Source of the DNA: Accumulibacter sp964428215
Lineage (GTDB): Bacteria; Pseudomonadota; Gammaproteobacteria; Burkholderiales; Rhodocyclaceae
DNA length: 10,182 bases
NCBI GenBank assembly: GCA_964428215.1
Contig: CAYRXO010000130.1
Location: 1-10,182, forward strand
Direction: 5' to 3'
In this document: positions 1 to 6,726 of the stretch, piece by piece
Position numbering within the stretch: the stretch's first letter is position 1
Layout: each line of letters begins with the position of its first letter
The notes under the pieces: model-generated
Databases searched by the model: none
Told to the model about the DNA's origin: nothing
The model's input: the letters and a program-made list of their open reading frames with translations, nothing else
Program-made: the position numbers and the translations under genes

Positions 1-48
1 TCTACACAAGCGTTCACACTCTTTCCCTACACGACGCTCTTCCGATCT
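1..48 (+). other. Illumina sequencing adapter (artefact, not genomic)
   Basis: Bases 1-7 match the end of the P5 flow-cell oligo (TCTACAC). Bases 8-15 (AAGCGTTC) sit where an 8-base i5 index belongs. Bases 16-48 match the standard TruSeq read-1 primer, running from ACACTCTTTCCC to GCTCTTCCGATCT. The order P5 - index - primer - insert is exactly that of a library molecule, so genomic DNA begins at 49. Read on the minus strand, the adapter adds the false peptide EIGRASCRERV to the truncated ubiH gene, ending in a stop at 14-16. This stretch should be trimmed. Confidence 0.98.
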
Positions 49-547
49 CCGTTCCCTCGGCGTGCACCAGCAGGCGTGCACTGAGCGTACGGCGCCCGCC
101 CGCCGTCAGCAGCGTCAGTTCGATATGGGAATCATCGGTCCGCATGTCGCCGAGGCGGCAGTGGTCGAGCAGCGCGTCGGCAGCGATGTGCACGTCGAGC
201 GCGGCGGCGAGATCGCGGTAGCGCATGACGTAGCCGAGGGCGGGCAGCGCGTAGTCGGCGGCATCGATCAGCGTCTGGCCAAAGCCGCCGCGCTGCGAGA
301 CATGGATCGTTTCGATCGGCGTCGCGGCGTCACTGTTCCAGGCCTGCAGACCGGCGAGCAGTTGCCGCGATCCGTGCGCCAGCGCCAGCGCGCGTGGGTC
401 GCCGGCCCAGGCGCCGCGCGCTTTGGCGTCGATCAGGCAGACGCTGTACGGCCCGCCGGCCAGCGCCAGCGCCAAGGTCATGCCGACCGGGCCGGCACCG
501 ACGATCGCCACGTCCACCGCTGTCGGCAAGGAATGGGATTCAGTCAT
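49..547 (-). CDS. ubiH: UbiH-like FAD-dependent ubiquinone hydroxylase (3' end missing)
   Basis: Flavin monooxygenase of the UbiH/UbiF/VisC family, which hydroxylates the ring of a ubiquinone precursor. It is the likely 2-octaprenyl-6-methoxyphenol hydroxylase. About 166 genuine residues remain of a family length near 390-410. Visible are the N-terminal FAD Rossmann motif GAGPVG (17-22), the acidic end of the second strand (LID, D40), the family-typical DPRALALAHGS (50-60) and IHVSQRGGFG (81-90), and the start of the V-x-A-(D/E)-G segment at the break. The ATG at 547 is preferred over an in-frame ATG at 574 because the protein then begins nine residues before the flavin fold (AVDVAIVGAGP) and overlaps the pepP stop by 8 bases. 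The pepP-ubiH order matches that of E. coli. The gene is cut by the contig end and adapter, not by a biological truncation. Assignment to UbiH rather than UbiF/UbiI rests on the N-terminal half and on context. Confidence 0.85.
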
Positions 548-1847
548 GACGCATCGTCTCCTCGATGGCGGCAATCGATTTCGGCGCGTGGGTGTACGCC
601 TCGCCGCTGTCGGCAGTGATCAGCACATCGTCCTCGATGCGCACGCCGATGCCGTGCAGATGAACGGGCGTGGCGTCGCTCGCCTGGAAGTAGAGTCCCG
701 GTTCGACGGTCAGCACCATGCCGGGCGCCAGGACGGTCCAGTCCTCGTCGCCGCTGCCGAAGCGGTAATCGCCGGCATCATGGACGTCGAGACCCAGCCA
801 GTGGCCGGTGCGATGCATGTACCAGGGTTTGTAACTTTCCTGAGCGATCAAATCGTCGACGTTGCCGGTCAAAACGCGCAGATCGACGAGCCCCTGCGTC
901 AGCACGCGCAACGCCGCCTGGTGATAGGCGATGAACGGCGCGCCGGGACGCAAGGCGGCGATCGCTGCCGATTGCGCGGCGAGGACGATTTCGTATACCT
1001 CGCGCTGCACGCCGGAAAAACGGCCGCCGACCGGAAAACTGCGCGTCACGTCGGCGGCGTAGCCGGCCAGTTCGCAGCCGGCGTCGATGAGCAGCAGACT
1101 GCCGTCGACCAGCGGACGGTCGTTGTCGACATAGTGCAGGACACAGGCGTTGGCGCCACCGGCGACGATCGGCGTGTACGCATGGCCGCTGGCGCCAAGC
1201 CGGCGGAATTCGTGACTGAGTTCGGCTTCGAGCTGATATTCGCTGACTCCGGGACGGCATTGGCGCATCGCCCGCCGGTGTCCGCTGTCGGTGATCGCCG
1301 CGGCGCGCCGCATCAGTTCGATTTCATGTGCGTCCTTGATCAGCCGCATCTCGTCGAGCAAGGCGTGCAGATCGTGGATCTCGCGCGGCGCGCGCGTCCC
1401 ATTGCGGCTTTGTGCGCGCACGGCGTTCAGGGCGGCGGCGGCCCGCCGATCCCAATGCGCGTCGTGACCCAGCGTATGCCAGAGCCGGTGACGGTTGGCG
1501 AGCAACTCCGGCAAACGCTTGTCCAGCGTCGCCAATGGGCAGGCTTCGGCAAAGCCGAAAATCTCGGCCGCAGCGGCCGGTCCGTAGCGAAAGCCGTCCC
1601 ACACCTCGCGTTCCGGGTCCTTCTCGCGACAGAACAGCAGGTCCTGCGGCGCGGCGCCACCGACGAGGACGATCACCGCTTCGGGTTCCGGAAAAGCGCT
1701 CAGGTACCAGAAATAGCTGTCGAAGCGGTAGGGGTAGTGCGCGTCGCGGTTGCGCAGGCGCTCCGGTGCGGTGGGAATGATCGCTACGCCGTCGCCGAGA
1801 CGGTCGAGCAGCTGCCGGCGGCGCCTGATTTGCGGGTCGAAAGTCAT
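540..1847 (-). CDS. pepP: Xaa-Pro aminopeptidase (aminopeptidase P, M24B)
   Basis: Cytoplasmic dimanganese aminopeptidase that removes an N-terminal residue preceding proline. It is 435 aa, close to E. coli PepP (441). The N-terminal creatinase-like domain covers about residues 1-165 and includes RNRDAHYPYRFDSYFWYLS (32-50). The C-terminal pita-bread catalytic domain follows. All five expected metal ligands are present: D255 (LLLIDAG), D266 (YAADVTRSF), H349 (HRTGHWLG), E382 (TVEPGLYF) and E405 (GVRIEDDV). The auxiliary histidines H238 (LHYVDND) and H356 (DVHD) are also there. The start ATG at 1847 forms an ATGA overlap with the murU stop, implying translational coupling. An open frame continues upstream to 2093, but that part lies inside murU and lacks PepP homology. 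The gene appears intact. Confidence 0.96.
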   Translation of the reverse strand: MTFDPQIRRRRQLLDRLGDGVAIIPTAPERLRNRDAHYPYRFDSYFWYLSAFPEPEAVIVLVGGAAPQDLLFCREKDPEREVWDGFRYGPAAAAEIFGFAEACPLATLDKRLPELLANRHRLWHTLGHDAHWDRRAAAALNAVRAQSRNGTRAPREIHDLHALLDEMRLIKDAHEIELMRRAAAITDSGHRRAMRQCRPGVSEYQLEAELSHEFRRLGASGHAYTPIVAGGANACVLHYVDNDRPLVDGSLLLIDAGCELAGYAADVTRSFPVGGRFSGVQREVYEIVLAAQSAAIAALRPGAPFIAYHQAALRVLTQGLVDLRVLTGNVDDLIAQESYKPWYMHRTGHWLGLDVHDAGDYRFGSGDEDWTVLAPGMVLTVEPGLYFQASDATPVHLHGIGVRIEDDVLITADSGEAYTHAPKSIAAIEETMRHD

Positions 1848-2539
1848 TGGGGATCGGTAAGCCAGGAATTGAGTTCGTGCAGGCGCTCGACGGTGCCGAT
1901 GTCCAGCCAGCGTCCCCGGTGGTACTCGCCGCTGACGCGGCCGGCGGGAATACCGGCATCGAGCAGCGGGCGCAGCTTGCAGACCGCGCCGTTGGCAAGG
2001 CCGGCAAAAAATTGCGGGCTGAAGACGCCGATGCCGGCGTAAGTCAGCGCGCCCGTGCGGGCCGCGTCGGCAGGTTCGACCAGCGACAGGCAACCGTGCG
2101 CGAGACGAAAATCGCCGCTCGGGTGATGCGCGGGGTTGTCGACCATTACCAGGTGCGCGCCGCCGTCGGGCAGCGGCACGCCATGCGCACGCGTGAAATC
2201 CCAGTCACACCAGATATCGCCATTGACCGCCAGAAAGGGTTGCGTACCGAGCAGCGGCAAGGCAGCAGAGATGCCGCCGGCGGTTTCCAGCGCGCCGGCC
2301 GGCTCGGGCGAATAGACGATGTGCAGGCCGAAGTGGCCGCCGTCGCCGAGCGCCGCCTCGATCTGCTCGCCGAGATGCGCATGATTGATCACCACCTCGC
2401 ACCAGCCGGCGGCCGCCAGCCGCTCAAGATGCCAGACGATCAATGGCTTGCCGCCAGCGAGCAGCAGCGGCTTCGGGGTCCGGTCGGTCAGCGGCCGCAG
2501 GCGCTCGCCGCGGCCGGCGGCGAGAATCATCGCTTTCAT
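1844..2539 (-). CDS. murU: N-acetylmuramate alpha-1-phosphate uridylyltransferase
   Basis: Sugar-1-phosphate nucleotidyltransferase of 231 aa. It carries the signature LAAGRGERLRPLT (6-18) followed by TPKPLL (21-26, K23 being the usual substrate-contacting lysine), ETAGGI (85-90) and the metal-binding VNGD (105-108). MurU couples UTP to MurNAc-1-phosphate to give UDP-MurNAc, bypassing de novo MurA/MurB synthesis during peptidoglycan recycling in the cytoplasm. Sequence alone could also fit a generic mannose- or glucose-1-phosphate transferase. The short length and position directly behind amgK favour MurU, since the pair is linked this way in Pseudomonas putida. The ATG at 2539 shares one base with the amgK stop (TGATG), and the 3' end overlaps pepP by four bases. 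A longer frame extending to 3109 runs through amgK and is not used. Confidence 0.9.
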   Translation of the reverse strand: MKAMILAAGRGERLRPLTDRTPKPLLLAGGKPLIVWHLERLAAAGWCEVVINHAHLGEQIEAALGDGGHFGLHIVYSPEPAGALETAGGISAALPLLGTQPFLAVNGDIWCDWDFTRAHGVPLPDGGAHLVMVDNPAHHPSGDFRLAHGCLSLVEPADAARTGALTYAGIGVFSPQFFAGLANGAVCKLRPLLDAGIPAGRVSGEYHRGRWLDIGTVERLHELNSWLTDPQ

Positions 2540-3561
2540 CAGAAGCTGTACCCGACAGCCGACGGACGTTCTTCGAGCCGGTCGAGCAGTTGCGCCAGCG
2601 GCCGCAGTTCGCGATAGCGGCGCGCCGTGCGCCGCAGATAGCTCATCACACGCGGCATGTCGTTCAAGTAATCCGACTTGCCGTCGCGGTAGCACAGGCG
2701 CGCGAAGATGCCGAGCACCTTGATCTGCCGCTGCGCGCCCATCCATTCGTAATCGCGATAGAAGGTGTGAAAATCGCTGTCGACAGGCAGAGCCGCCTGG
2801 CGGGCAGCTTCCCAGTAACGGATGACGAAATCGAGTTCCTGTTCTTCCGGCCAGTCGATGTACGCGTCGCGATACAAGGACACCAGATCGTAGGTCAGCG
2901 GACCGTAGACCGCATCCTGGAAGTCGAGGATGCCGGGATTGTCCGGAAAGCCTTCCCCGACGACCATCAGATTGCGCGAATGGTAATCGCGATGGACGTA
3001 CACCGTCGGCTGCGCCAGATTGTTGGCCAGCAGGAGGTCGAAAACGGCCTGCAGTTGCGCCTGCTGCCGATCGTCGAGCGTCACGCCGAGATGGCGTTGA
3101 ACATACCACTCAGGAAAGAGCGCCAGTTCGCGGCCGAGCAGCACCGCATCGTAAGCCGGCAGCACCGCGGGACGGCTGGCCAGTTGCATGGCCAGCAAAG
3201 CGCGGTTGGCATCCTGGTACAAGGCCGCGGCGCGCCGCCGGTCGGCCAGCGCCTGCAGATACGTCGTTCCCCCGAGATCGTCGAGCAGCAAAAAACCGAG
3301 CGCCAAATCCTGATCGAGAATGCGCGGCACATGCAACCCGGCGGCAGCGAATAATGCCGCCACTTGCAGAAACGGTCGACAATCTTCCTTGTCGGGCGGC
3401 GCATCCATGACGATGCAACTCGTCTGGTCGGGCAGGGAGACGCGAAAATAACGCCGGAAACTGGCGTCGGCAGACGCCGGCGTGATGCTGAGCGGCTGGC
3501 CAGGAAACTTGTCGGCGAAAAAGCGCGCCACCCACGCGTGCAACGAGTCGCTACGCGACAT
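2539..3561 (-). CDS. amgK: N-acetylmuramate/N-acetylglucosamine anomeric kinase
   Basis: Aminoglycoside-phosphotransferase-fold sugar kinase of 340 aa that phosphorylates the anomeric hydroxyl of MurNAc (and GlcNAc) with ATP, feeding MurU. The N-lobe has the DASFRRYFRV nucleotide-loop region (32-41) and LLLDDLGGTTYL (91-102). The C-lobe has the catalytic loop VHRDYHSRNL (189-198; H190, D192, N197) and the metal-binding DFQD (213-216) followed by AVYGPLTYDLVSL. The ATG at 3561 is chosen because AGGGAGG lies six bases upstream; an in-frame ATG at 3591 has no such site. This is the first gene of the leftward operon and is divergent from lptD, as in pseudomonads. AmgK-MurU is known to support fosfomycin-insensitive UDP-MurNAc supply; that this strain behaves so is inference. 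Confidence 0.92.
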   Translation of the reverse strand: MSRSDSLHAWVARFFADKFPGQPLSITPASADASFRRYFRVSLPDQTSCIVMDAPPDKEDCRPFLQVAALFAAAGLHVPRILDQDLALGFLLLDDLGGTTYLQALADRRRAAALYQDANRALLAMQLASRPAVLPAYDAVLLGRELALFPEWYVQRHLGVTLDDRQQAQLQAVFDLLLANNLAQPTVYVHRDYHSRNLMVVGEGFPDNPGILDFQDAVYGPLTYDLVSLYRDAYIDWPEEQELDFVIRYWEAARQAALPVDSDFHTFYRDYEWMGAQRQIKVLGIFARLCYRDGKSDYLNDMPRVMSYLRRTARRYRELRPLAQLLDRLEERPSAVGYSF

Positions 3562-3567
3562 GCCGAG

Positions 3568-3574
3568 CCTCCCT
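3568..3574 (-). promoter_or_regulatory. Strong ribosome binding site of amgK
   Basis: On the minus strand AGGGAGG lies six bases before the ATG at 3561. It is the best Shine-Dalgarno match in the window. It decides the amgK start over the in-frame ATG at 3591, and suggests that translation of the coupled genes behind it is set mainly here. Confidence 0.8.
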
Positions 3575-3679
3575 GACCGTTGTTGCTGCATCTTCGTTTG
3601 CCCGAACGCGCGCGTGAAGCGGTCGGCGTTCCATCCTGGTGTGACTGGCTGACATGGTGTTGATTAAACTTCCTGCAGA

Positions 3680-3790
3680 ATGAAAGTCCTGCCCATTTCC
3701 GCGCGCCTCCGAGCACTTTTCCGCCAGGAGCGAAAGAAGGTGAGCGAGCCGCACAGCGACTTTCACATGAACGATTTAGAAATGGAATAA
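3680..3790 (+). CDS. Doubtful 36-codon ORF upstream of lptD
   Basis: An ATG at 3680 opens a frame of 36 residues beginning MKVLPISARLRALF and ending HMNDLEME with TAA at 3788-3790. The N-terminal half is basic and amphipathic-looking (R9, R11, R15, R18, K19, K20) and the C-terminus is acidic. No Shine-Dalgarno precedes the ATG. An internal GTG at 3740 does have AGGAG nine bases upstream and would give a 16-residue peptide. I recognise no family. Its stop codon overlaps the candidate lptD -10 box, so it would need its own transcript. It is probably chance, listed because it is the only plus-strand frame of any length in the gap. Confidence 0.15.
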   Translation: MKVLPISARLRALFRQERKKVSEPHSDFHMNDLEME

Positions 3791-3793
3791 AAT
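3788..3793 (+). promoter_or_regulatory. Candidate -10 element for lptD operon
   Basis: TAAAAT differs from TATAAT at one position and lies in the most A+T-rich part of the gap. It would start transcription near 3800 and give a leader of about 75 bases. No good -35 sits at the usual 16-18 base spacing; TTTCAC at 3761 is 21 bases away. The promoter is therefore weak, activator-assisted, or wrongly placed. Confidence 0.35.
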
Positions 3794-3810
3794 GCCCCGA
3801 TTCTACCACC

Positions 3811-3835
3811 CGGCCTGCCGCACCACGCACGGCCG
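3811..3835 (+). repeat. GC-rich hairpin in lptD leader
   Basis: CGGCCTGC (3811-3818) can pair with GCA plus GGCCG (3827-3829 and 3831-3835), leaving one bulged C and an eight-base loop. It lies about 40 bases before the lptD start, in a leader that lacks a clear Shine-Dalgarno. In such GC-rich sequence a stem of this size may be chance. Confidence 0.35.
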
Positions 3836-3874
3836 AACGCCCCACCCGCCACTTCCGAACCGGCTTTTCCTGGT

Positions 3875-6718
3875 ATGACGTTATATTTTCGACGCAAGCC
3901 CCTGGCTCTGATCGTCTGCTGCACTTTCTCCGGCACCCTGAGCGCCGGGCTGGCCGGTGCGGTACAGGCGGGCGAAATCCTGCGCGTGGACCCCCGGCTG
4001 CTCGGCATACCGGCCGAACCGGTGACCGCCACCTCTGCCGCCGTCCGCCGTCCGTCGTCCCGGTCGGCAGCCGTTCCGGCGGCGACTGTCTCCAGCCAAC
4101 CGGCAAGCACGCCAGCGGCGGTGCCGGCCGCCACCTCACCGGCCAGCGAAGCGGCAACGCTGTCACCCGCCCCTGCTGGAGCGGCCGTGACGGAAGCGGT
4201 ATCGGCGCCGGCACCCGCCGCGGCTCGCCAGGAAACTATTCCATCGGTACCCGTTGCCCAGGAGCCGGCCGCCGTTACGCCGGACAAAGCGGCCGAGCAA
4301 AGGAAGCGTACCGCGCGGACGAAAACGAATTCCGCCGACATAGATCCTGCATCGACGGGCGTCGCCGCAACGCCGCGTCAACCGGTCGCGCCGCTGGCCT
4401 TGCGCCCGACGACTACCCTCGACACCTTGCCTGAAATCGACAGCCGGGCCGACAAACCGCCGGTCTTTGTCAGCGCCGAACGCATTTCCGGCGTCGTCGA
4501 CCAGGAAGTCATCGCCGAAGGGAACGCCGAGTTGCGCCAGTCGGGCGTGCAGCTTTCCGGCGACCGGCTGGTTTACCGGGCCAACGAGGACGAGGTCGAG
4601 GGTCGCGGCCAGTTGCGTCTGCAGCAAGGTGACGACGTGGTTGTTGGCAAAGAGATGCGCTTGAAGCTGACCCAGCAGGTCGGTTACGTCGCTCCGGCGT
4701 CGTATTCGGTGAAACGGCAGACCAGATCTGCCGCCGAACCGGGGGGCGAGGGCGAAACGCTGGAGACGGGCGTTAGCACCGGTTTTGCCGCCCCACGCCA
4801 GATCGAGGTGAATCCCGGATCGGACAAACGTCTGAAAAAACCGGCCAGCGAATACGTCGAAGCGCGTGGTGACGCCGAGCGGGTCGATTTTCAAGGCGAA
4901 AATCAGATCCACCTGCAATCGGCAACCTATACCACCTGCAAGCCGGGCAACGATGACTGGTATCTGCGTATCGACGATCTGCACCTCGATTACGACAGCA
5001 ACGTCGGTACCGGCAAGGACACCACGGTCCAATTTCTCGGTGTACCGATCCTCTATTCGCCGTGGCTGTCCTTCCCGCTGAACAACGAACGCAAGTCGGG
5101 TTTGCTGGCGCCGACTTACGGCTCGAGCAGCATCAACGGTTTCGAGTTCACCCTGCCCTATTACCTGAACATTGCGCCGAACATGGACGCGACGATCTCA
5201 CCGCGCATTCTCGGCAAACGCGGCCTGCAACTGGGCACCGACTTCCGTTATCTCGGCGAACTGTACGATGGCTTATACACCGGCAAAGCACGCGTCGAAT
5301 ATCTGCCCAACGACCGTGAACGCCATCTCGACCGCTGGGGCGTGTCGCTGACGCATTCGCAGACGCTGCCGCAAGGTTTCAGTGCGGCGCTCACTTACAA
5401 CCGCGTCTCGGACAACGATTACTACACCGATCTGTCGAGTCAGATTTCGACGACCGCCAAAGCGCAACTGCTGCAACAAGGGGTGCTCAATTACACCGGC
5501 GGCGGCTGGTGGAATGCGCGCGTCAATTTCCAGTCGTTCCAGACCTTGCAGCCCGACCTGCAGAACCCGATCGTCAAACCGTACCGGCTGTTGCCGCAAA
5601 TCACCGTCAACGCCCGCCAACCGGACATCTACGCCACCGACAGTGCGCTGTTCGGGCAATACAGCCATTTCGTCGCACCGGACAATGCGCGGGTCGAAGG
5701 ACAACGGCTGGTCCTGCAACCGCAGATTTCGTTGCCCTATGTCACCCCGGGCTGGTACGTGCTGCCGCGTGTCGGCGTCAATCTCACCCGCTATGCCCTG
5801 TCGTATCCCGCAAACGTTGCGGGTGGCGAAACGTCGATCAGCCGAAACGTGCCGATTTTCAGCGTCGATAGCGGGATGGTCTTCGAACGCGACACGCGAC
5901 TGTTCGATCGCGACTATACGCAGACACTCGAGCCGCGGCTTTACTACCTGAACATTCCGTACCGCAATCAGAACCAGATTCCGGTTTTCGATACCGCGGT
6001 GGCCGACTTCAACTTCGCGCAAATTTTCGCTGACAACAATTTTGCCGGTTGGGACCGGATCAGCAACGCCAATCAGCTGACCGCCGCTGTCACCTCGCGG
6101 CTGGTCGATCCGACGAACGGTCGCGAGATCATGCGCGGCATGCTCGGGCAACGGCTGTACTTTGCCGACGATCAGGTCACCCTGCCGGGAATCAACAATC
6201 GTCAGGGCAACAAATCGGACTTTCTCGCCGCCTTCACCGGGCAACTGCTGCCCAAGCTCTATGCCGACATGGCACTGCAATACAACCCCAACGATCAGCG
6301 CTTCCAGCGTTATGCGGTCGGCACACGCTATTTGCCGGCGCCCGGCAAGGTGTTCAACGCCAGTTACAACTACAATGCCGATACGGCGATACCGATCAAA
6401 CAGATCGACTTCTCCGGACAATGGCCGCTCAACGCGCAGTGGCAGCTCGTTGGCCGCTACAACTATTCGTTCCTGCAGCATCAACCGATCGAGATCATCG
6501 CCGGTGCCGAATACAATGCCGGCTGCTGGGCCTTGCGTCTGGTCGGACACCGAGTGCAGACCAGCGAAGCCAACGCCAGCACGCAGTTCTTCGTGCAGCT
6601 CGAATTCAACGATTTTTCACGTATCGGCGCCAATCCGCTCAATCTTCTCCAACGCCGCATTCCGGGCTACAGCCTGTCCAACCCGACGGTGGCCGAAACC
6701 CTTTCCATGGACAAATAG
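3875..6718 (+). CDS. lptD: LPS-assembly outer-membrane protein LptD
   Basis: Outer-membrane beta-barrel that with LptE inserts lipopolysaccharide into the outer leaflet. It is 947 aa, much longer than E. coli LptD (784). A signal peptide covers about 1-32 (basic RRK at 6-8, hydrophobic core, VQA before G33). Residues about 45-180 are Ala/Pro/Thr-rich and probably disordered. The LptA-like jellyroll begins at DKPPVFVSAERISG (193-206) and is interrupted by a hydrophilic insert at about 280-328. It resumes at ARGDAERVDFQGENQIHL, and the barrel follows from about 385. Strong family landmarks are PILYSPWLSFPL (391-402), RKSGLLAP (406-413), LPYYLNIAPNMDATISP (427-443) and NAGCWALRL (881-889). Outside the signal peptide only C355 and C884 occur, so one inter-domain disulfide at most, against two in E. 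coli. No good Shine-Dalgarno precedes the ATG, but the signal peptide supports it. Confidence 0.96.
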   Translation: MTLYFRRKPLALIVCCTFSGTLSAGLAGAVQAGEILRVDPRLLGIPAEPVTATSAAVRRPSSRSAAVPAATVSSQPASTPAAVPAATSPASEAATLSPAPAGAAVTEAVSAPAPAAARQETIPSVPVAQEPAAVTPDKAAEQRKRTARTKTNSADIDPASTGVAATPRQPVAPLALRPTTTLDTLPEIDSRADKPPVFVSAERISGVVDQEVIAEGNAELRQSGVQLSGDRLVYRANEDEVEGRGQLRLQQGDDVVVGKEMRLKLTQQVGYVAPASYSVKRQTRSAAEPGGEGETLETGVSTGFAAPRQIEVNPGSDKRLKKPASEYVEARGDAERVDFQGENQIHLQSATYTTCKPGNDDWYLRIDDLHLDYDSNVGTGKDTTVQFLGVPILYSPWLSFPLNNERKSGLLAPTYGSSSINGFEFTLPYYLNIAPNMDATISPRILGKRGLQLGTDFRYLGELYDGLYTGKARVEYLPNDRERHLDRWGVSLTHSQTLPQGFSAALTYNRVSDNDYYTDLSSQISTTAKAQLLQQGVLNYTGGGWWNARVNFQSFQTLQPDLQNPIVKPYRLLPQITVNARQPDIYATDSALFGQYSHFVAPDNARVEGQRLVLQPQISLPYVTPGWYVLPRVGVNLTRYALSYPANVAGGETSISRNVPIFSVDSGMVFERDTRLFDRDYTQTLEPRLYYLNIPYRNQNQIPVFDTAVADFNFAQIFADNNFAGWDRISNANQLTAAVTSRLVDPTNGREIMRGMLGQRLYFADDQVTLPGINNRQGNKSDFLAAFTGQLLPKLYADMALQYNPNDQRFQRYAVGTRYLPAPGKVFNASYNYNADTAIPIKQIDFSGQWPLNAQWQLVGRYNYSFLQHQPIEIIAGAEYNAGCWALRLVGHRVQTSEANASTQFFVQLEFNDFSRIGANPLNLLQRRIPGYSLSNPTVAETLSMDK

Positions 6719-6726
6719 GTTCGCCC

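Larger units (their letters stand above)
3562..3874. promoter_or_regulatory. Divergent intergenic region amgK / lptD
   Basis: These 313 bases separate two oppositely transcribed operons and must hold both promoters. The stretch 3655-3795 is richer in A+T than the flanking genes. On the plus strand TAAAAT (3788-3793) is the best -10 candidate. On the minus strand TTTAAT (plus-strand 3663-3668) is a possible -10 for amgK, with only a 3/6 -35 match upstream. I could not find a convincing sigma-E promoter, the type that drives lptD and surA in enterobacteria. Also here are a doubtful small ORF (3680-3790) and a leader hairpin (3811-3835). Confidence 0.6.

Noticed and set aside
423..2042. 539-codon plus-strand open frame opposite ubiH and pepP
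   Set aside because: It lies antisense to recognised genes with intact catalytic motifs. Long antisense frames are expected in GC-rich coding DNA, and its translation resembles no family.
1844..3109. Longer murU reading frame (421 codons)
   Set aside because: The extra N-terminal part is the amgK gene read in another frame. The nucleotidyltransferase signature starts at the ATG at 2539.
3551..3766. 71-codon minus-strand frame ending over the amgK start (GTG start)
   Set aside because: It overlaps amgK in a way that could suggest coupling, but it has no ribosome binding site at its GTG and no recognisable sequence, and amgK has its own strong site.
3081..4214. 377-codon minus-strand frame spanning the amgK-lptD gap
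   Set aside because: It runs out of frame through amgK and antisense to the lptD signal-peptide region. The protein is Arg/Pro-rich low complexity with no motif.
5273..6550. 425-codon minus-strand frame opposite lptD
   Set aside because: Antisense shadow of the LptD barrel region. It has no recognisable domain and no ribosome binding site or context supporting it.
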